DNA of 64,000 nucleotides from Bifidobacterium phasiani (GTDB lineage Bacteria > Actinomycetota > Actinomycetes > Actinomycetales > Bifidobacteriaceae), in contig NZ_JAHBBD010000012.1 in assembly GCF_019331775.1 (NCBI RefSeq), forward strand, positions 17,210-81,209, given 5' to 3'. Positions 32,382 through 42,889 of the stretch are shown piece by piece (the stretch's first letter is position 1; each line of letters begins with the position of its first letter). The notes under the pieces are model-generated. The model ran no database searches, was not told where the DNA came from, and saw nothing but the letters and a program-made list of their open reading frames with translations. The position numbers and the translations under genes are program-made.

Positions 32382-32889
32382 GCGCCCGGATATGGCCGAC
32401 CCGGTCGGGGCCGAAGTCCGCGGCGACGCATGGAGGCCGCGACGGACCGACCGGCCCGACCGGACCGGACAAGACAAGACGATAACGAAAGAATGGATCT
32501 GCCGGCAACGACGGGACCGGGAGCACCGGTCCGACACACCGCTGGCGCGCACCGCATCGGCGCCGAGCCGATGCGACGGCCGACGACGAGCGGCGCGCAC
32601 GCAGCCCGATGCGCATAGGCGTGTCCGGACGGGTGCGGAACCGGAGCGTCGTCCGAGGCAGGCGCCGAGCGCGGGGTGTCCCGTCATGGACCGTATGGAA
32701 CGTCACCCGGGCACGCGCGGCGTCGCCCCGACATGGCCTGCCGGCCCGGGCGGGCGGCCGACCCGGACCCGTCCCATGACGGACCGCCGGCGGTCCGACC
32801 GCACCGCGCGCGCCGAAGAGCGCGCGCACCGAAGACCTCGCCCCCGCACAGGCGGAGGCACCGAACACAAATAGGACAACCAGAACAGT
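32382..32889. other. 508-base intergenic region before rnj
   Basis: No ORF with coding character and no RNA gene were recognised. The text is GC-rich with runs of gaccgg/gaccgacc near 32440-32470. A GATAAC box at 32481-32486 and an A-rich stretch just before the rnj start (32868-32889) are the only promoter-like parts. A long leader for rnj is possible, as this gene is often autoregulated. Confidence 0.45.
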
Positions 32890-34932
<2,043 letters not shown>

Positions 34933-35154
34933 CCCCGGGACGCGAACGCCCGGCGGCGCCCAGCGGCGGCTGGCGGCGGCTGGCGGCGGCCGGAAGAGGC
35001 CGGCGTCGGAGCCAGCGGCGACAGCACACGGCACAGGCAACCGACAACCGAAAACCGACACCCATGCGCCGGACCGGTCCATGAGACCGGCCCGGCGATG
35101 TCATCGCCGCGTCCGCACCGGACGCGGGAAACCGCAACAGCAGAAAGGTACACA

Positions 35155-37758
35155 ATGCCAGGAGCAAACCTGACCCGGGTCGAAGCCGGGGAGCGCAAGG
35201 CCGTAGTTTCGGCTCCCGTTCACTATTGGGTCTCGCTCGACGTCACGGTCGGCGCGCGGAACTTCGGTTCCGCGACCAGGGTCACCTTCGACGCCACGCC
35301 GGGCGCCACGACCTTCCTCGACCTGATCGCCGACGAGGTCAGCGAGATCGTCCTCAACGGCGAGCCGCTCGACCCGGCCGCCGCGTACGCGGACGACCGC
35401 ATCGAGCTCACGGGCCTGCGCGAGCACAACGAGGTCGTCGTCAAGGCGCTGTGCCGCTACTCCAACACCGGCGAGGGCCTGCACCGCAGCGTCGACCCCT
35501 CCGACGGCAACGTGTACCTGTACTCCCAGTTCGAGGTGCCGGACGCCCGCCGAGTCTACGCCGTGTTCGACCAGCCCGACATCAAGGCCGTGTTCGACTT
35601 CTCGGTGCTGGCCGCGGAAAGCTGGACCGTGCTGTCGAACCAGCCGGTGCACGCCGTCTCGTCGGTCGACGGCATGACCGCCGAGGGCACGCTGGGCGAC
35701 CACCCGGCCGAGCGCGTGCGGCTGTGGACGTTCGAGCCGACCGTGACGATGAGCTCGTACCTGACCGCGATCTGCGCCGGCCCGTACGCCGAGTGGCACA
35801 CCGAGTACGCGAACGAGGACGGCCGCACCGTGCCGATGGGCATGTACTGCCGCCAGGCGCTCAAGGACGCGATGGCCAAGGACGTCGACTACCTGTTCGA
35901 CGTCACCAAGGCCGGCTTCGCGTTCTACGCCAAGACCTGGGGCATCCCCTACCCGTACGCCAAGTACGACCAGATCTACGTGCCCGAGTACAACGCGGGC
36001 GCCATGGAGAACATCGGCCTGGTCACGATCCGCGACCAGTACGTCTTCGAGTCCAAGGTGACCGACGCGATGGCCGAGCGCCGCGTGGTGACCGTGCTGC
36101 ACGAGCTCGCGCACATGTGGTTCGGCGACTACGTGACGATGAAGTGGTGGAACGACCTGTGGCTCAACGAGTCCTTCGCCGAGTTCACCTCCACGCTCGC
36201 CACCGCCGAGGCGACCGAGTGGCGCGACGCCTGGGCGACGTTCAACTCCGGCGAGAAGAGCTGGGGCCTGAACCAGGACCAGCTGCCGACCACGCACCCG
36301 ATCGTCGCGCCGATCAACGACCTGAACGACACGTACGTGAACTTCGACGGCATCACCTACGCCAAGGGCGCCTCCGTGCTCAAGCAGCTGGTCGCCTACG
36401 TGGGCCGCGACCGCTTCTTCGAGGGCATCAACCACTACCTGAACAACCACGCGTACTCCAACGCGACGCTCGCCGACCTGCTCGCCGAGCTGGAGGAGAC
36501 CTCCGGCCGCGACCTGAAGGCGTGGAGCGCCAAGTGGCTCGAGCAGGCCGGCGCCAACACGATCGCCGCCACGGTCGAGGAGGGCGCCGACGGCACCATC
36601 GCCTCGCTGACCCTGACCCAGACCGCGCCCGCCGAGCATCCGGTCCTGCGTCCGCACCGCCTGGCCATCGGCTTCTACGACGAGGACGGGCACGGCCGCA
36701 TCGTGCGCACCGACCGCATCGAGCTGGACGTCGACGGCGAGACCACCGTGGTCGAGCAGGCCGCCGGCCGCCCGCGCCCGGCGTTCATCCTCGTGAACGA
36801 CGACGACCTGACCTACGCCAAGCTGCGCTTCGACGACGCGTCGCTCGAGTTCGCGGCCGAGAACCTGTACCGCTTCGACGACGCGCTGGCCCGCTCCGTG
36901 GTCTGGCTGTCGCTGTGGGACATGACGCGCGACGCCGAGTTCCCGGCCGAGCGGTTCATCGACCTGAGCCTCAAGGCGCTCGCCACCGAGCACGAGTCGA
37001 CGACGTTCCGCTACGCGCTCGGCCAGGTCTCCACGACGGCCCACCACTACGTGGCCCCCGCCCGCCGCGCCGACGTCGCCCGGCACGTCGCCGCCGAGCT
37101 GTGGAAGCTCGCGAACGCCGCCGAGGCCGGCTCCGACGAGCAGTTCCAGCTGGTCGGCGCCTACCTGACCTACGGCGAGGAGGGCGACGCCGAGTTCGCC
37201 GCCAACGTGCGCGGCCTGCTCGACGGCACCGTGAGCATGCCGGGCCTGCAGATCGACAACAACATGCGCTGGTCGCTGATCAAGGCCCTCGCCACGGTGA
37301 ACCTCGTCGACGAGGCCGGCATCGACGAGGAGCTCGCCCGCCGCGACACCACCGAGAACCGCGAGTTCGCGCTCGGCGCCCGCGCCTCCCGCGCCACCGC
37401 CGAGGCCAAGGACTGGGCGTGGAACGAGGCGATCCGCAACGAGTCGCTGACCAACATGCAGCTCGAGGCCGTCGCCCGCGGCTGCACCGCCGCGAAGGCC
37501 GAGCTGGCCGAGCCGTACGCCGACCGCTACTTCGAGGAGATCGACTGGATCTGGACGAACCGCACGTTCCACATGGCCGAGGCGCTGCTCAACGGCCTGT
37601 ACCCGGTGAACGCCGATCCGGCGCGTCTGGTCGAGCTCGGCGACGCCTGGCTGGCCGGCCACGAGGACGCGGACAACGCGCTGCGCCGCATCATCCTCGA
37701 GAACGTCGACGCCTCGCACCGCATGCTCAAGGTGCGCGACTACAACGCCGCCCTGTGA
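35155..37758 (+). CDS. pepN: Aminopeptidase N (M1 family)
   Basis: An 867-residue zinc aminopeptidase of the M1 family, normally cytoplasmic in Gram-positives, that releases N-terminal residues from peptides. GAMEN is at 282-286 (substrate N-terminus binding) and the zinc site HELAH is at 316-320, with Glu339 in NESFAEF as third ligand. The C-terminal ERAP1-like helical domain is complete. Length matches actinobacterial PepN. AAAGG lies 7 nt before the ATG. The gene is preceded by a 220-base spacer containing three ggcggctggc-type repeats and followed by a hairpin. Confidence 0.96.
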   Translation: MPGANLTRVEAGERKAVVSAPVHYWVSLDVTVGARNFGSATRVTFDATPGATTFLDLIADEVSEIVLNGEPLDPAAAYADDRIELTGLREHNEVVVKALCRYSNTGEGLHRSVDPSDGNVYLYSQFEVPDARRVYAVFDQPDIKAVFDFSVLAAESWTVLSNQPVHAVSSVDGMTAEGTLGDHPAERVRLWTFEPTVTMSSYLTAICAGPYAEWHTEYANEDGRTVPMGMYCRQALKDAMAKDVDYLFDVTKAGFAFYAKTWGIPYPYAKYDQIYVPEYNAGAMENIGLVTIRDQYVFESKVTDAMAERRVVTVLHELAHMWFGDYVTMKWWNDLWLNESFAEFTSTLATAEATEWRDAWATFNSGEKSWGLNQDQLPTTHPIVAPINDLNDTYVNFDGITYAKGASVLKQLVAYVGRDRFFEGINHYLNNHAYSNATLADLLAELEETSGRDLKAWSAKWLEQAGANTIAATVEEGADGTIASLTLTQTAPAEHPVLRPHRLAIGFYDEDGHGRIVRTDRIELDVDGETTVVEQAAGRPRPAFILVNDDDLTYAKLRFDDASLEFAAENLYRFDDALARSVVWLSLWDMTRDAEFPAERFIDLSLKALATEHESTTFRYALGQVSTTAHHYVAPARRADVARHVAAELWKLANAAEAGSDEQFQLVGAYLTYGEEGDAEFAANVRGLLDGTVSMPGLQIDNNMRWSLIKALATVNLVDEAGIDEELARRDTTENREFALGARASRATAEAKDWAWNEAIRNESLTNMQLEAVARGCTAAKAELAEPYADRYFEEIDWIWTNRTFHMAEALLNGLYPVNADPARLVELGDAWLAGHEDADNALRRIILENVDASHRMLKVRDYNAAL

Positions 37759-37783
37759 CGGCGCCCGAGGGAGGGCAACCGTC

Positions 37784-37823
37784 GGGAACCGTGCGATCCG
37801 CGGACGCGGGACGCACGGTTCCC
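37784..37823 (+). terminator. Hairpin after pepN
   Basis: GGGAACCGTGCG (37784-37795) pairs perfectly with CGCACGGTTCCC (37812-37823) across a 16-nt loop. No T-run follows, so it may be a Rho-assisted terminator or an mRNA 3' end stabiliser. Confidence 0.65.
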
Positions 37824-37978
37824 GCCATATTGGGCCTGCACATGCGGCCCATGCGGCAAATGCGTCGAAACGGGGCAGCATCGCGGCATCGGCGCGGCCG
37901 ATCCGGCCCGGGGTGAGTACCATGGTGACGGTACATGGATAAGCGGCCCATGCCGCCTTGCGGAAGGAAGAAGTGACG

Positions 37979-39364
37979 ATGCCCAGAATGTTCGGAACCG
38001 ATGGCGTACGAGGACTTGCGAACCGCGACCTCACCGCGAGGCTGGCGCTCGATCTGGGCGACGCCGCGGTGCGCGTGCTGGGCGACCCCGCCAGCCAGGA
38101 CGGCCGCCCCGAGGGCCGCCGCCGCGCGCTGATCGGCCGCGACACGCGCGTCTCCGGCGACTTCCTGGCCTCGGCGCTGTCCGCGGGCATGAGCGCCGGC
38201 GGCTTCGACGTCATCGACGCGGGCATCATCCCCACGCCGGGCGTCGCCTACCTGACCAGCGTGCTCAACGTCGAGATGGGCGCGGTGATCTCCGCCTCGC
38301 ACAACCCGATGCCGGACAACGGCATCAAGTTCTTCGCGCGCGGCGGCTACAAGCTCGCCGACGCCAAGGAGGACGAGATCGAGGCCGTGCTCGGCCAGGA
38401 CTGGGAGCGCCCGACCGGCGCCGGCGTCGGCCGCGTCAGCCACGACACGGTGACCGCCACCAACCTGTACATCGACCACCTGGTCTCCACGATCGCCCCG
38501 ATCGGCCCGGACAAGGTGCAGCCCAAGCCGCTCGAGGGCCTGAAGATCGTCGCCGACTGCGCGAACGGCGCGACCTCGGTGGTCGCCCCGGAGGCGCTGC
38601 GCCGCGCCGGCGCCGAGGTCGTGGTCATCAACGCCTCGCCGGACGGTTACAACATCAACAAGAACGCCGGCTCCACGCACCCCGAGCAGCTGCAGGCGAT
38701 GGTCCGCGCCTCGGACGCGGCGATGGGCGTGGCCTTCGACGGCGACGCCGACCGCTGCCTGGCGGTCGACGAGGACGGCACGATGGTCAACGGCGACCAG
38801 ATCATGGGCATCCTCGCCCGCGCCAAGAAGGCCGAGGGCAAGCTCGCCCACGACACGCTGGTCGTCACCGTGATGAGCAACCTCGGCCTCAAGCTCGCCC
38901 TGAAGGACATGGGCATCGCCACGGTCCAGACCAACGTCGGCGACCGCTACGTGCTCGAGGAGATGCTGCGCGGCGGCTACACGCTGGGCGGCGAGCAGTC
39001 CGGCCACGTCATCAACCGCGAGTTCGCCACCACCGGCGACGGCACGCTCACCGCGCTGACGCTGTGCAACGAGGTCGTCCGCTCCGGCCGCAGCCTCAAG
39101 GAGCTGGCCGCCGACTTCCCGCAGCTGCCCCAGCAGCTGGTCAACGTGCCGAACGTCGACAAGATGGCCGCCTCCACGAACGCCAAGGTGCAGGCCGCCG
39201 TGGAACGCGAGGAGCGGCTGCTCGGCGACACCGGCCGCGTGCTGCTGCGCCCCTCCGGCACCGAGCCGCTGGTGCGCGTGATGGCCGAGGCCGCCACGCA
39301 GGAGCAGGCCGACGCGGTGTGCGGGCGCCTGGCCGCCGTCGTGGCCGAGGAGCTCGCGCTGTAG
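37979..39364 (+). CDS. glmM: Phosphoglucosamine mutase
   Basis: A 461-residue mutase that interconverts glucosamine-6-phosphate and glucosamine-1-phosphate on the way to UDP-GlcNAc and peptidoglycan. FGTDGVRG opens the protein, the phosphoserine loop SASHNP has Ser107, the metal loop DGDAD starts at Asp254, and the C-terminal RPSGTEPLVRVM binds phosphate. The ATG at 37979 has GGAAGGAAG upstream. A TACCAT box at 37918-37923 could be the -10 of its promoter, giving a leader of about 50 nt. Confidence 0.96.
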   Translation: MPRMFGTDGVRGLANRDLTARLALDLGDAAVRVLGDPASQDGRPEGRRRALIGRDTRVSGDFLASALSAGMSAGGFDVIDAGIIPTPGVAYLTSVLNVEMGAVISASHNPMPDNGIKFFARGGYKLADAKEDEIEAVLGQDWERPTGAGVGRVSHDTVTATNLYIDHLVSTIAPIGPDKVQPKPLEGLKIVADCANGATSVVAPEALRRAGAEVVVINASPDGYNINKNAGSTHPEQLQAMVRASDAAMGVAFDGDADRCLAVDEDGTMVNGDQIMGILARAKKAEGKLAHDTLVVTVMSNLGLKLALKDMGIATVQTNVGDRYVLEEMLRGGYTLGGEQSGHVINREFATTGDGTLTALTLCNEVVRSGRSLKELAADFPQLPQQLVNVPNVDKMAASTNAKVQAAVEREERLLGDTGRVLLRPSGTEPLVRVMAEAATQEQADAVCGRLAAVVAEELAL

Positions 39365-39498
39365 CCCTGCGGCAGCGGCGGGCCGGTGAACCGGCGCGAT
39401 CGGGCGCGACCGGCGTCCCGGACCCATGCGGCCCGCCTGCGGCCATGCGGGCTGCGTCGGCCATATGGGCCATACGGGCCGGTGCGGCCCGCGGCCGC

Positions 39499-39542
39499 GA
39501 ACCACACGAACCACACGAACCATGAGAACCATGCGAACCACG
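39499..39542 (+). repeat. Degenerate 9-base tandem repeat before def
   Basis: Five consecutive units of the type GAACCA(C/T)(A/G)(C/A) end just before the def ribosome-binding site (GGAAAGGA). The upstream part (39420-39495) is also rich in GGCC/CATGCGG dyads. It is non-coding. Confidence 0.6.
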
Positions 39543-39555
39543 GAAAGGAACCGCG

Positions 39556-40212
39556 ATGTTCGGGCAACACGCCAAAGTCGATACCGAGCTCAACCGTGAG
39601 GTCGAGCGCCTGATCAAGACCGGCGGCAAGGAGCGGATCCTGCCGATCGTGCAGATGGGCGAGCCGGTGCTGCGCCAGCGGACCGAGCCGTACGCCGGCC
39701 AGCTCTCCAAGCGCACGCTGGACAAGCTGATCGACGCGATGCGCGCCACGATGCTGGAGGCGCCGGGCGTCGGCCTGGCCGGCCCGCAGATCGGCCTGGG
39801 GCTGGCCATCGCGGTGCTGGAGGACCACGTGCGCGAGGGCGACGAGGACGACCCGCGCGAGATCAGCGAGCTGCCGTTCCACGTCATCATCAACCCCAGC
39901 TACGAGCCGGTCGGCGAGCGGACCGCCAGCTTCTACGAGGGCTGCCTGAGCTTCTCGGGCTACCAGGCGGTGCGCCGCCGCTGGCTCGACATCGTCGCCC
40001 GCTGGCAGGACGAGGACGGCAACCGCCACGAGGAGCGCCTGCACGGCTGGCCGGCGCGCATCTTCCAGCACGAGACCGACCACCTGTCCGGCGAGGTGTA
40101 CATCGACCGGGCCGAGATCCGCTCGCTGTGCAGCGACGAGAACCTGTCCGACCTGTGGTGCGAGGACCCGGTGCCGACCGAGGCCGCGCAGGAGCTGGGC
40201 TTCGACCTGTGA
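39556..40212 (+). CDS. def: Peptide deformylase
   Basis: A 218-residue metal hydrolase that removes the formyl group from nascent proteins. The three family motifs are intact: GVGLAGPQIG, EGCLSF (Cys130 metal ligand) and HETDH (His172, Glu173, His176). It is slightly longer than the usual 165-190 residues because of an N-terminal extension and an acidic loop (REGDEDDPREISELP), as in other bifidobacterial copies. The ribosome-binding site is GGAAAGGA. Confidence 0.96.
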   Translation: MFGQHAKVDTELNREVERLIKTGGKERILPIVQMGEPVLRQRTEPYAGQLSKRTLDKLIDAMRATMLEAPGVGLAGPQIGLGLAIAVLEDHVREGDEDDPREISELPFHVIINPSYEPVGERTASFYEGCLSFSGYQAVRRRWLDIVARWQDEDGNRHEERLHGWPARIFQHETDHLSGEVYIDRAEIRSLCSDENLSDLWCEDPVPTEAAQELGFDL

Positions 40213-40256
40213 GCGCCGGCCGGCGCGGCGCGCCGGTGCCGGAGAGGGACGAGGGG

Positions 40257-41723
40257 ATGGCGATGACGATGGCTTCCGCCGGCGACGGCGCCGCCTGGCT
40301 GGCGCGCGCCCATGACGACGTCGACCAGTGGGCGGCGGTGATGGACGCCGACGCCGACGGGCGGCCGGTGGACTGGGCGTGGCTGCGCACGCTCGACTTC
40401 GCGCACGGCGTCGGCGCGGCCCGCGACGAGGACCTCGAACCCGGGGCGGGTTCGGATGTGCACGGGCTGCTCAAGCGCGACTACGCGGTGCGCGACCGGC
40501 TGGAGGCGGTGCTTGCGCAGTGCGGCACCGCGTTCATGCGGGACTTCGACCGTCTGATCGCCTCGTACCGCCTGCCGCGCGCGATCGCCTACGCGAACCG
40601 CCGGCTGTGCGACGAGATCGCGCTGCTGATGGACCGCGGCGTGGCCGAGGGGCTGTGGACGGTCGCGTACGAGCGGCGCGGCCGCGTCACCGTGCCGGTG
40701 CTCCATGCGGCTCAGGGCGCGCCGCCGGTCGACGACATCCAGGACGCCACCGCCGAGATCGCCGACGCCCGGGCGGTGCGCCGTCGGTCCCGCGGACGAG
40801 GCGGGGCGCCGCAGGCGAGGGCGGACGTCGCGCGCGCCGGCGCGGCATCGTCGGACGTGCCTGCGGACGGGACGTCGGGCGGCGCCGCGGGCGCGGGCGG
40901 AACGGACGGGTCGGCGCACGGCGCCCCGGCCGCGGACGGCGCATCCGCCGAAACCCGGGGCCGGGGCGGCTCTGACTGGCGCGACGCCTACCTGCCGGGC
41001 CGCGGCGTGGACGCCGTGATGGGCATCGACATCGAGACGACCGGCGTCGAGCCGACGCGCGACTACATCATCGACGTCGGCTTCGAATACATGAACATGG
41101 CCTCGCCCCGTCCGCCGGAGGCCGATGCGCAGGCGTCGGCGGCGTATGTGCGGGACGGCTACCGGGCCGGCGACGCGTACGGCCAGTCGCGGCTGCCGTT
41201 CGGCGTGCCGGCGGGGAACGCCCGCCACGGCAACCCGACGATCCTCGAACTGACCGGCATCGACGTGCGGGGGCGAGCCGGGGCGCCCTACCGGCTGTTC
41301 GACGAGTGGCCCGAGGCGCAGCGCGGGCTGCTGGTCCGTCTGGAGCGCCAGCCGTACGTGGCGCACAACGCGAACTTCGAGCACCGCTTCTTCATGCTCA
41401 ATGTGGCCGGGTATGCGGAAAGCTACCGCGCCGGGCGCATCACGATCATCGACACGATGCCGATGAGCCGGCGCTGGGACCCGGGCTCGGCGCCCGGCCC
41501 GGAGCATCCTTACGGCGACAACTCGCTGCAGTCCTACGCCCGCCGTCAGGGCGCGCTGCCCGAGGACGAACGGGAGCGCCATCTGGGGCTGGAGGACGCG
41601 CACATCATGCTGCTGGCGATGAAGCGCCACCTCGCCGCGCTGCGCGAGGAGCGCCGCGGGCCGTGGGGGCCGGACGGGCGCTCCGGCGTCGGCGGCAAGC
41701 GCTGCGGCGGCCGCCGCCGGTAG
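40257..41723 (+). CDS. DnaQ-like (DEDD) 3'-5' exonuclease domain protein
   Basis: A 488-residue protein. The C-terminal half has an exonuclease fold: GIDIETTGVEP (Asp258, Glu260), AHNANFEHRFF (second site, with Glu in place of the usual Asp) and HLGLEDAHIM (third site with Asp). The N-terminal ~170 residues are helical and of unknown function. Residues ~175-240 are a Gly/Ala/Ser-rich insert. It might act in repair or RNA/DNA trimming; the substrate is unknown. Start could be 40257 or 40263 (better spaced from GAGGGG at 40251-40256). It follows def after 44 bases and probably shares its transcript. Confidence 0.78.
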   Translation: MAMTMASAGDGAAWLARAHDDVDQWAAVMDADADGRPVDWAWLRTLDFAHGVGAARDEDLEPGAGSDVHGLLKRDYAVRDRLEAVLAQCGTAFMRDFDRLIASYRLPRAIAYANRRLCDEIALLMDRGVAEGLWTVAYERRGRVTVPVLHAAQGAPPVDDIQDATAEIADARAVRRRSRGRGGAPQARADVARAGAASSDVPADGTSGGAAGAGGTDGSAHGAPAADGASAETRGRGGSDWRDAYLPGRGVDAVMGIDIETTGVEPTRDYIIDVGFEYMNMASPRPPEADAQASAAYVRDGYRAGDAYGQSRLPFGVPAGNARHGNPTILELTGIDVRGRAGAPYRLFDEWPEAQRGLLVRLERQPYVAHNANFEHRFFMLNVAGYAESYRAGRITIIDTMPMSRRWDPGSAPGPEHPYGDNSLQSYARRQGALPEDERERHLGLEDAHIMLLAMKRHLAALREERRGPWGPDGRSGVGGKRCGGRRR

Positions 41724-41729
41724 GCGCGC

Positions 41730-41735
41730 TACAGT
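41730..41735 (+). promoter_or_regulatory. -10 box of a probable leaderless transcript (TACAGT)
   Basis: TACAGT ends 6 nt before the mazG ATG. A GGAGG directly adjoins the ATG (one base apart), too close to serve as a normal ribosome-binding site. Confidence 0.45.
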
Positions 41736-41741
41736 GGAGGC

Positions 41742-42527
41742 ATGACACAGGCCGCACATGACGACTACCAGCTGCCCGAAGGATTCGAACGCTGCCCGAA
41801 GCTCAGGCCCGTCGCCGAGGCGACGAGCGCGCTCGAACGCGTGCGCGCGGTGGTGACGATCCTGGCGAACCCGGGCGGCTGCCCGTGGGACGGCAAGCAG
41901 ACGAACCGCACCCTGCTCAGGAACCTGATCGAAGAGACCTACGAATACGTCGACACCGTCGAGGCCGGCGACCGCGAGGGCATGCGCGAGGAGCTCGGCG
42001 ACCTGCTGCTGCAGTCGGTGTTCCAGGGCGTGGTGTGCGAGAAGGACGACGCCGATCCGTTCACGCTGGACGAGGTGTGCGACCGGCTCGTCGACAAGCT
42101 CGTCACCCGGCATCCGGCGGTGTTCGCGCCCGATGCCGGGGACGGCGCCGACGGTTCGGACGGCGCGGAGGGCGCCGGGGGATCCGGGCGGTCGCCGGAG
42201 GAGGTGCTGGCGCTGTGGAACGCGATGAAGCGCAAGGAGAAGCACCGCACGTCGGTGCTCGAGGGCATCTCGCATTCGCAGGGCGCGTTCCTGCGCGCGG
42301 CCAAGGTCGTGCACCGCATCGCGGGCTCGGAGCACGCCGACCGGCTGTTCCAGGCGTTCGACCACGCCATCCGCGACGACGCCGACGCCGAGGCCGGCGA
42401 ACGGTACGCCGACGAGATCCTCGCCGTGATCCGGCGGGCGGACGCCGACGGCGTCGACGTCGAGACCGCGCTGCGCAACCGCCTGCGCGACGTCGAGGCC
42501 GCCGTCGCGCAGGCCGAACGCGGCTAG
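41742..42527 (+). CDS. mazG: MazG nucleoside triphosphate pyrophosphohydrolase
   Basis: A 261-residue MazG that hydrolyses NTPs or dNTPs to monophosphates, in house-cleaning or stringent-response control. GGCPWDGKQTN precedes the first catalytic helix pair (LIEETYEYVDTVE, REELGDLLLQSVF), and a second, weaker MazG domain follows with WNAMKRKEKH and SVLEGI. Residues ~128-148 between them are a Gly/Ala/Asp-rich linker (GDGADGSDGAEGAGG). It lies 18 bases after the exonuclease gene. Confidence 0.93.
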   Translation: MTQAAHDDYQLPEGFERCPKLRPVAEATSALERVRAVVTILANPGGCPWDGKQTNRTLLRNLIEETYEYVDTVEAGDREGMREELGDLLLQSVFQGVVCEKDDADPFTLDEVCDRLVDKLVTRHPAVFAPDAGDGADGSDGAEGAGGSGRSPEEVLALWNAMKRKEKHRTSVLEGISHSQGAFLRAAKVVHRIAGSEHADRLFQAFDHAIRDDADAEAGERYADEILAVIRRADADGVDVETALRNRLRDVEAAVAQAERG

Positions 42528-42548
42528 CGTTGTCGCCGTATTTCTGGA

Positions 42549-42726
42549 TTATCTGTAGTGGATTTCGGGGTCTGCGGACATCTAACTCCACTATGTGAGG
42601 CACTCGGGACGCCATGCCTTAAGTATCGGGCGCGGAATACCGCCAACAATACCTCCGGTCTTCCGAGGAAGCTGCCTCACGTAGCGGATTCGGGTGTCTG
42701 CAAGGTCTCATATCGACTACAGATAA
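42549..42726. repeat. 178-bp element with long imperfect terminal inverted repeats (MITE-like)
   Basis: The ends TTATCTGTAGT (42549-42559) and ACTACAGATAA (42716-42726) are perfect inverted repeats. The similarity continues inward for about 55 bases to CTATGTGAGGCA against TGCCTCACGTAG (11 of 12 pairs). GC content is visibly lower than in the flanks and there is no ORF. No target-site duplication is apparent. It could be a miniature inverted-repeat element, a remnant of two IS ends, or a structured RNA; no family was recognised. Confidence 0.65.
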
Positions 42727-42849
42727 GGGTCATAAGGTCATAACGGGGTTCGAGATTCACGATGCCGGCGTACGGTCATGAACCTAAGTCCGCGCACCTC
42801 GCCGGTTCGGCCCGCCGGGGAATCGCGCGGCCGCGGCGGCGGCCGATGC

Positions 42850-42855
42850 GATAAT
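42850..42855 (+). promoter_or_regulatory. -10 box (GATAAT) of the SNF2 gene
   Basis: The context tgcGATAATgg is also found before the vsr gene at 58300 and is a good extended -10. Transcription should start near 42862, leaving a leader of about 28 nt with GGAAGGGG before the ATG at 42890. Confidence 0.6.
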
Positions 42856-42889
42856 GGGAGGTCGGGTTGCGCGCGGCGGAAGGGGCGAC

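Noticed and set aside
35101..38235. Minus-strand open frame of about 1040 codons opposite pepN and glmM, and similar long frames opposite rnj and the FN3 gene
   Set aside because: They are antisense shadows of high-GC genes; the sense frames contain complete catalytic motifs and proper ribosome-binding sites.
42549..42726. Truncated insertion sequence with transposase remnant
   Set aside because: No transposase-like peptide is present in any frame and no target duplication is visible.
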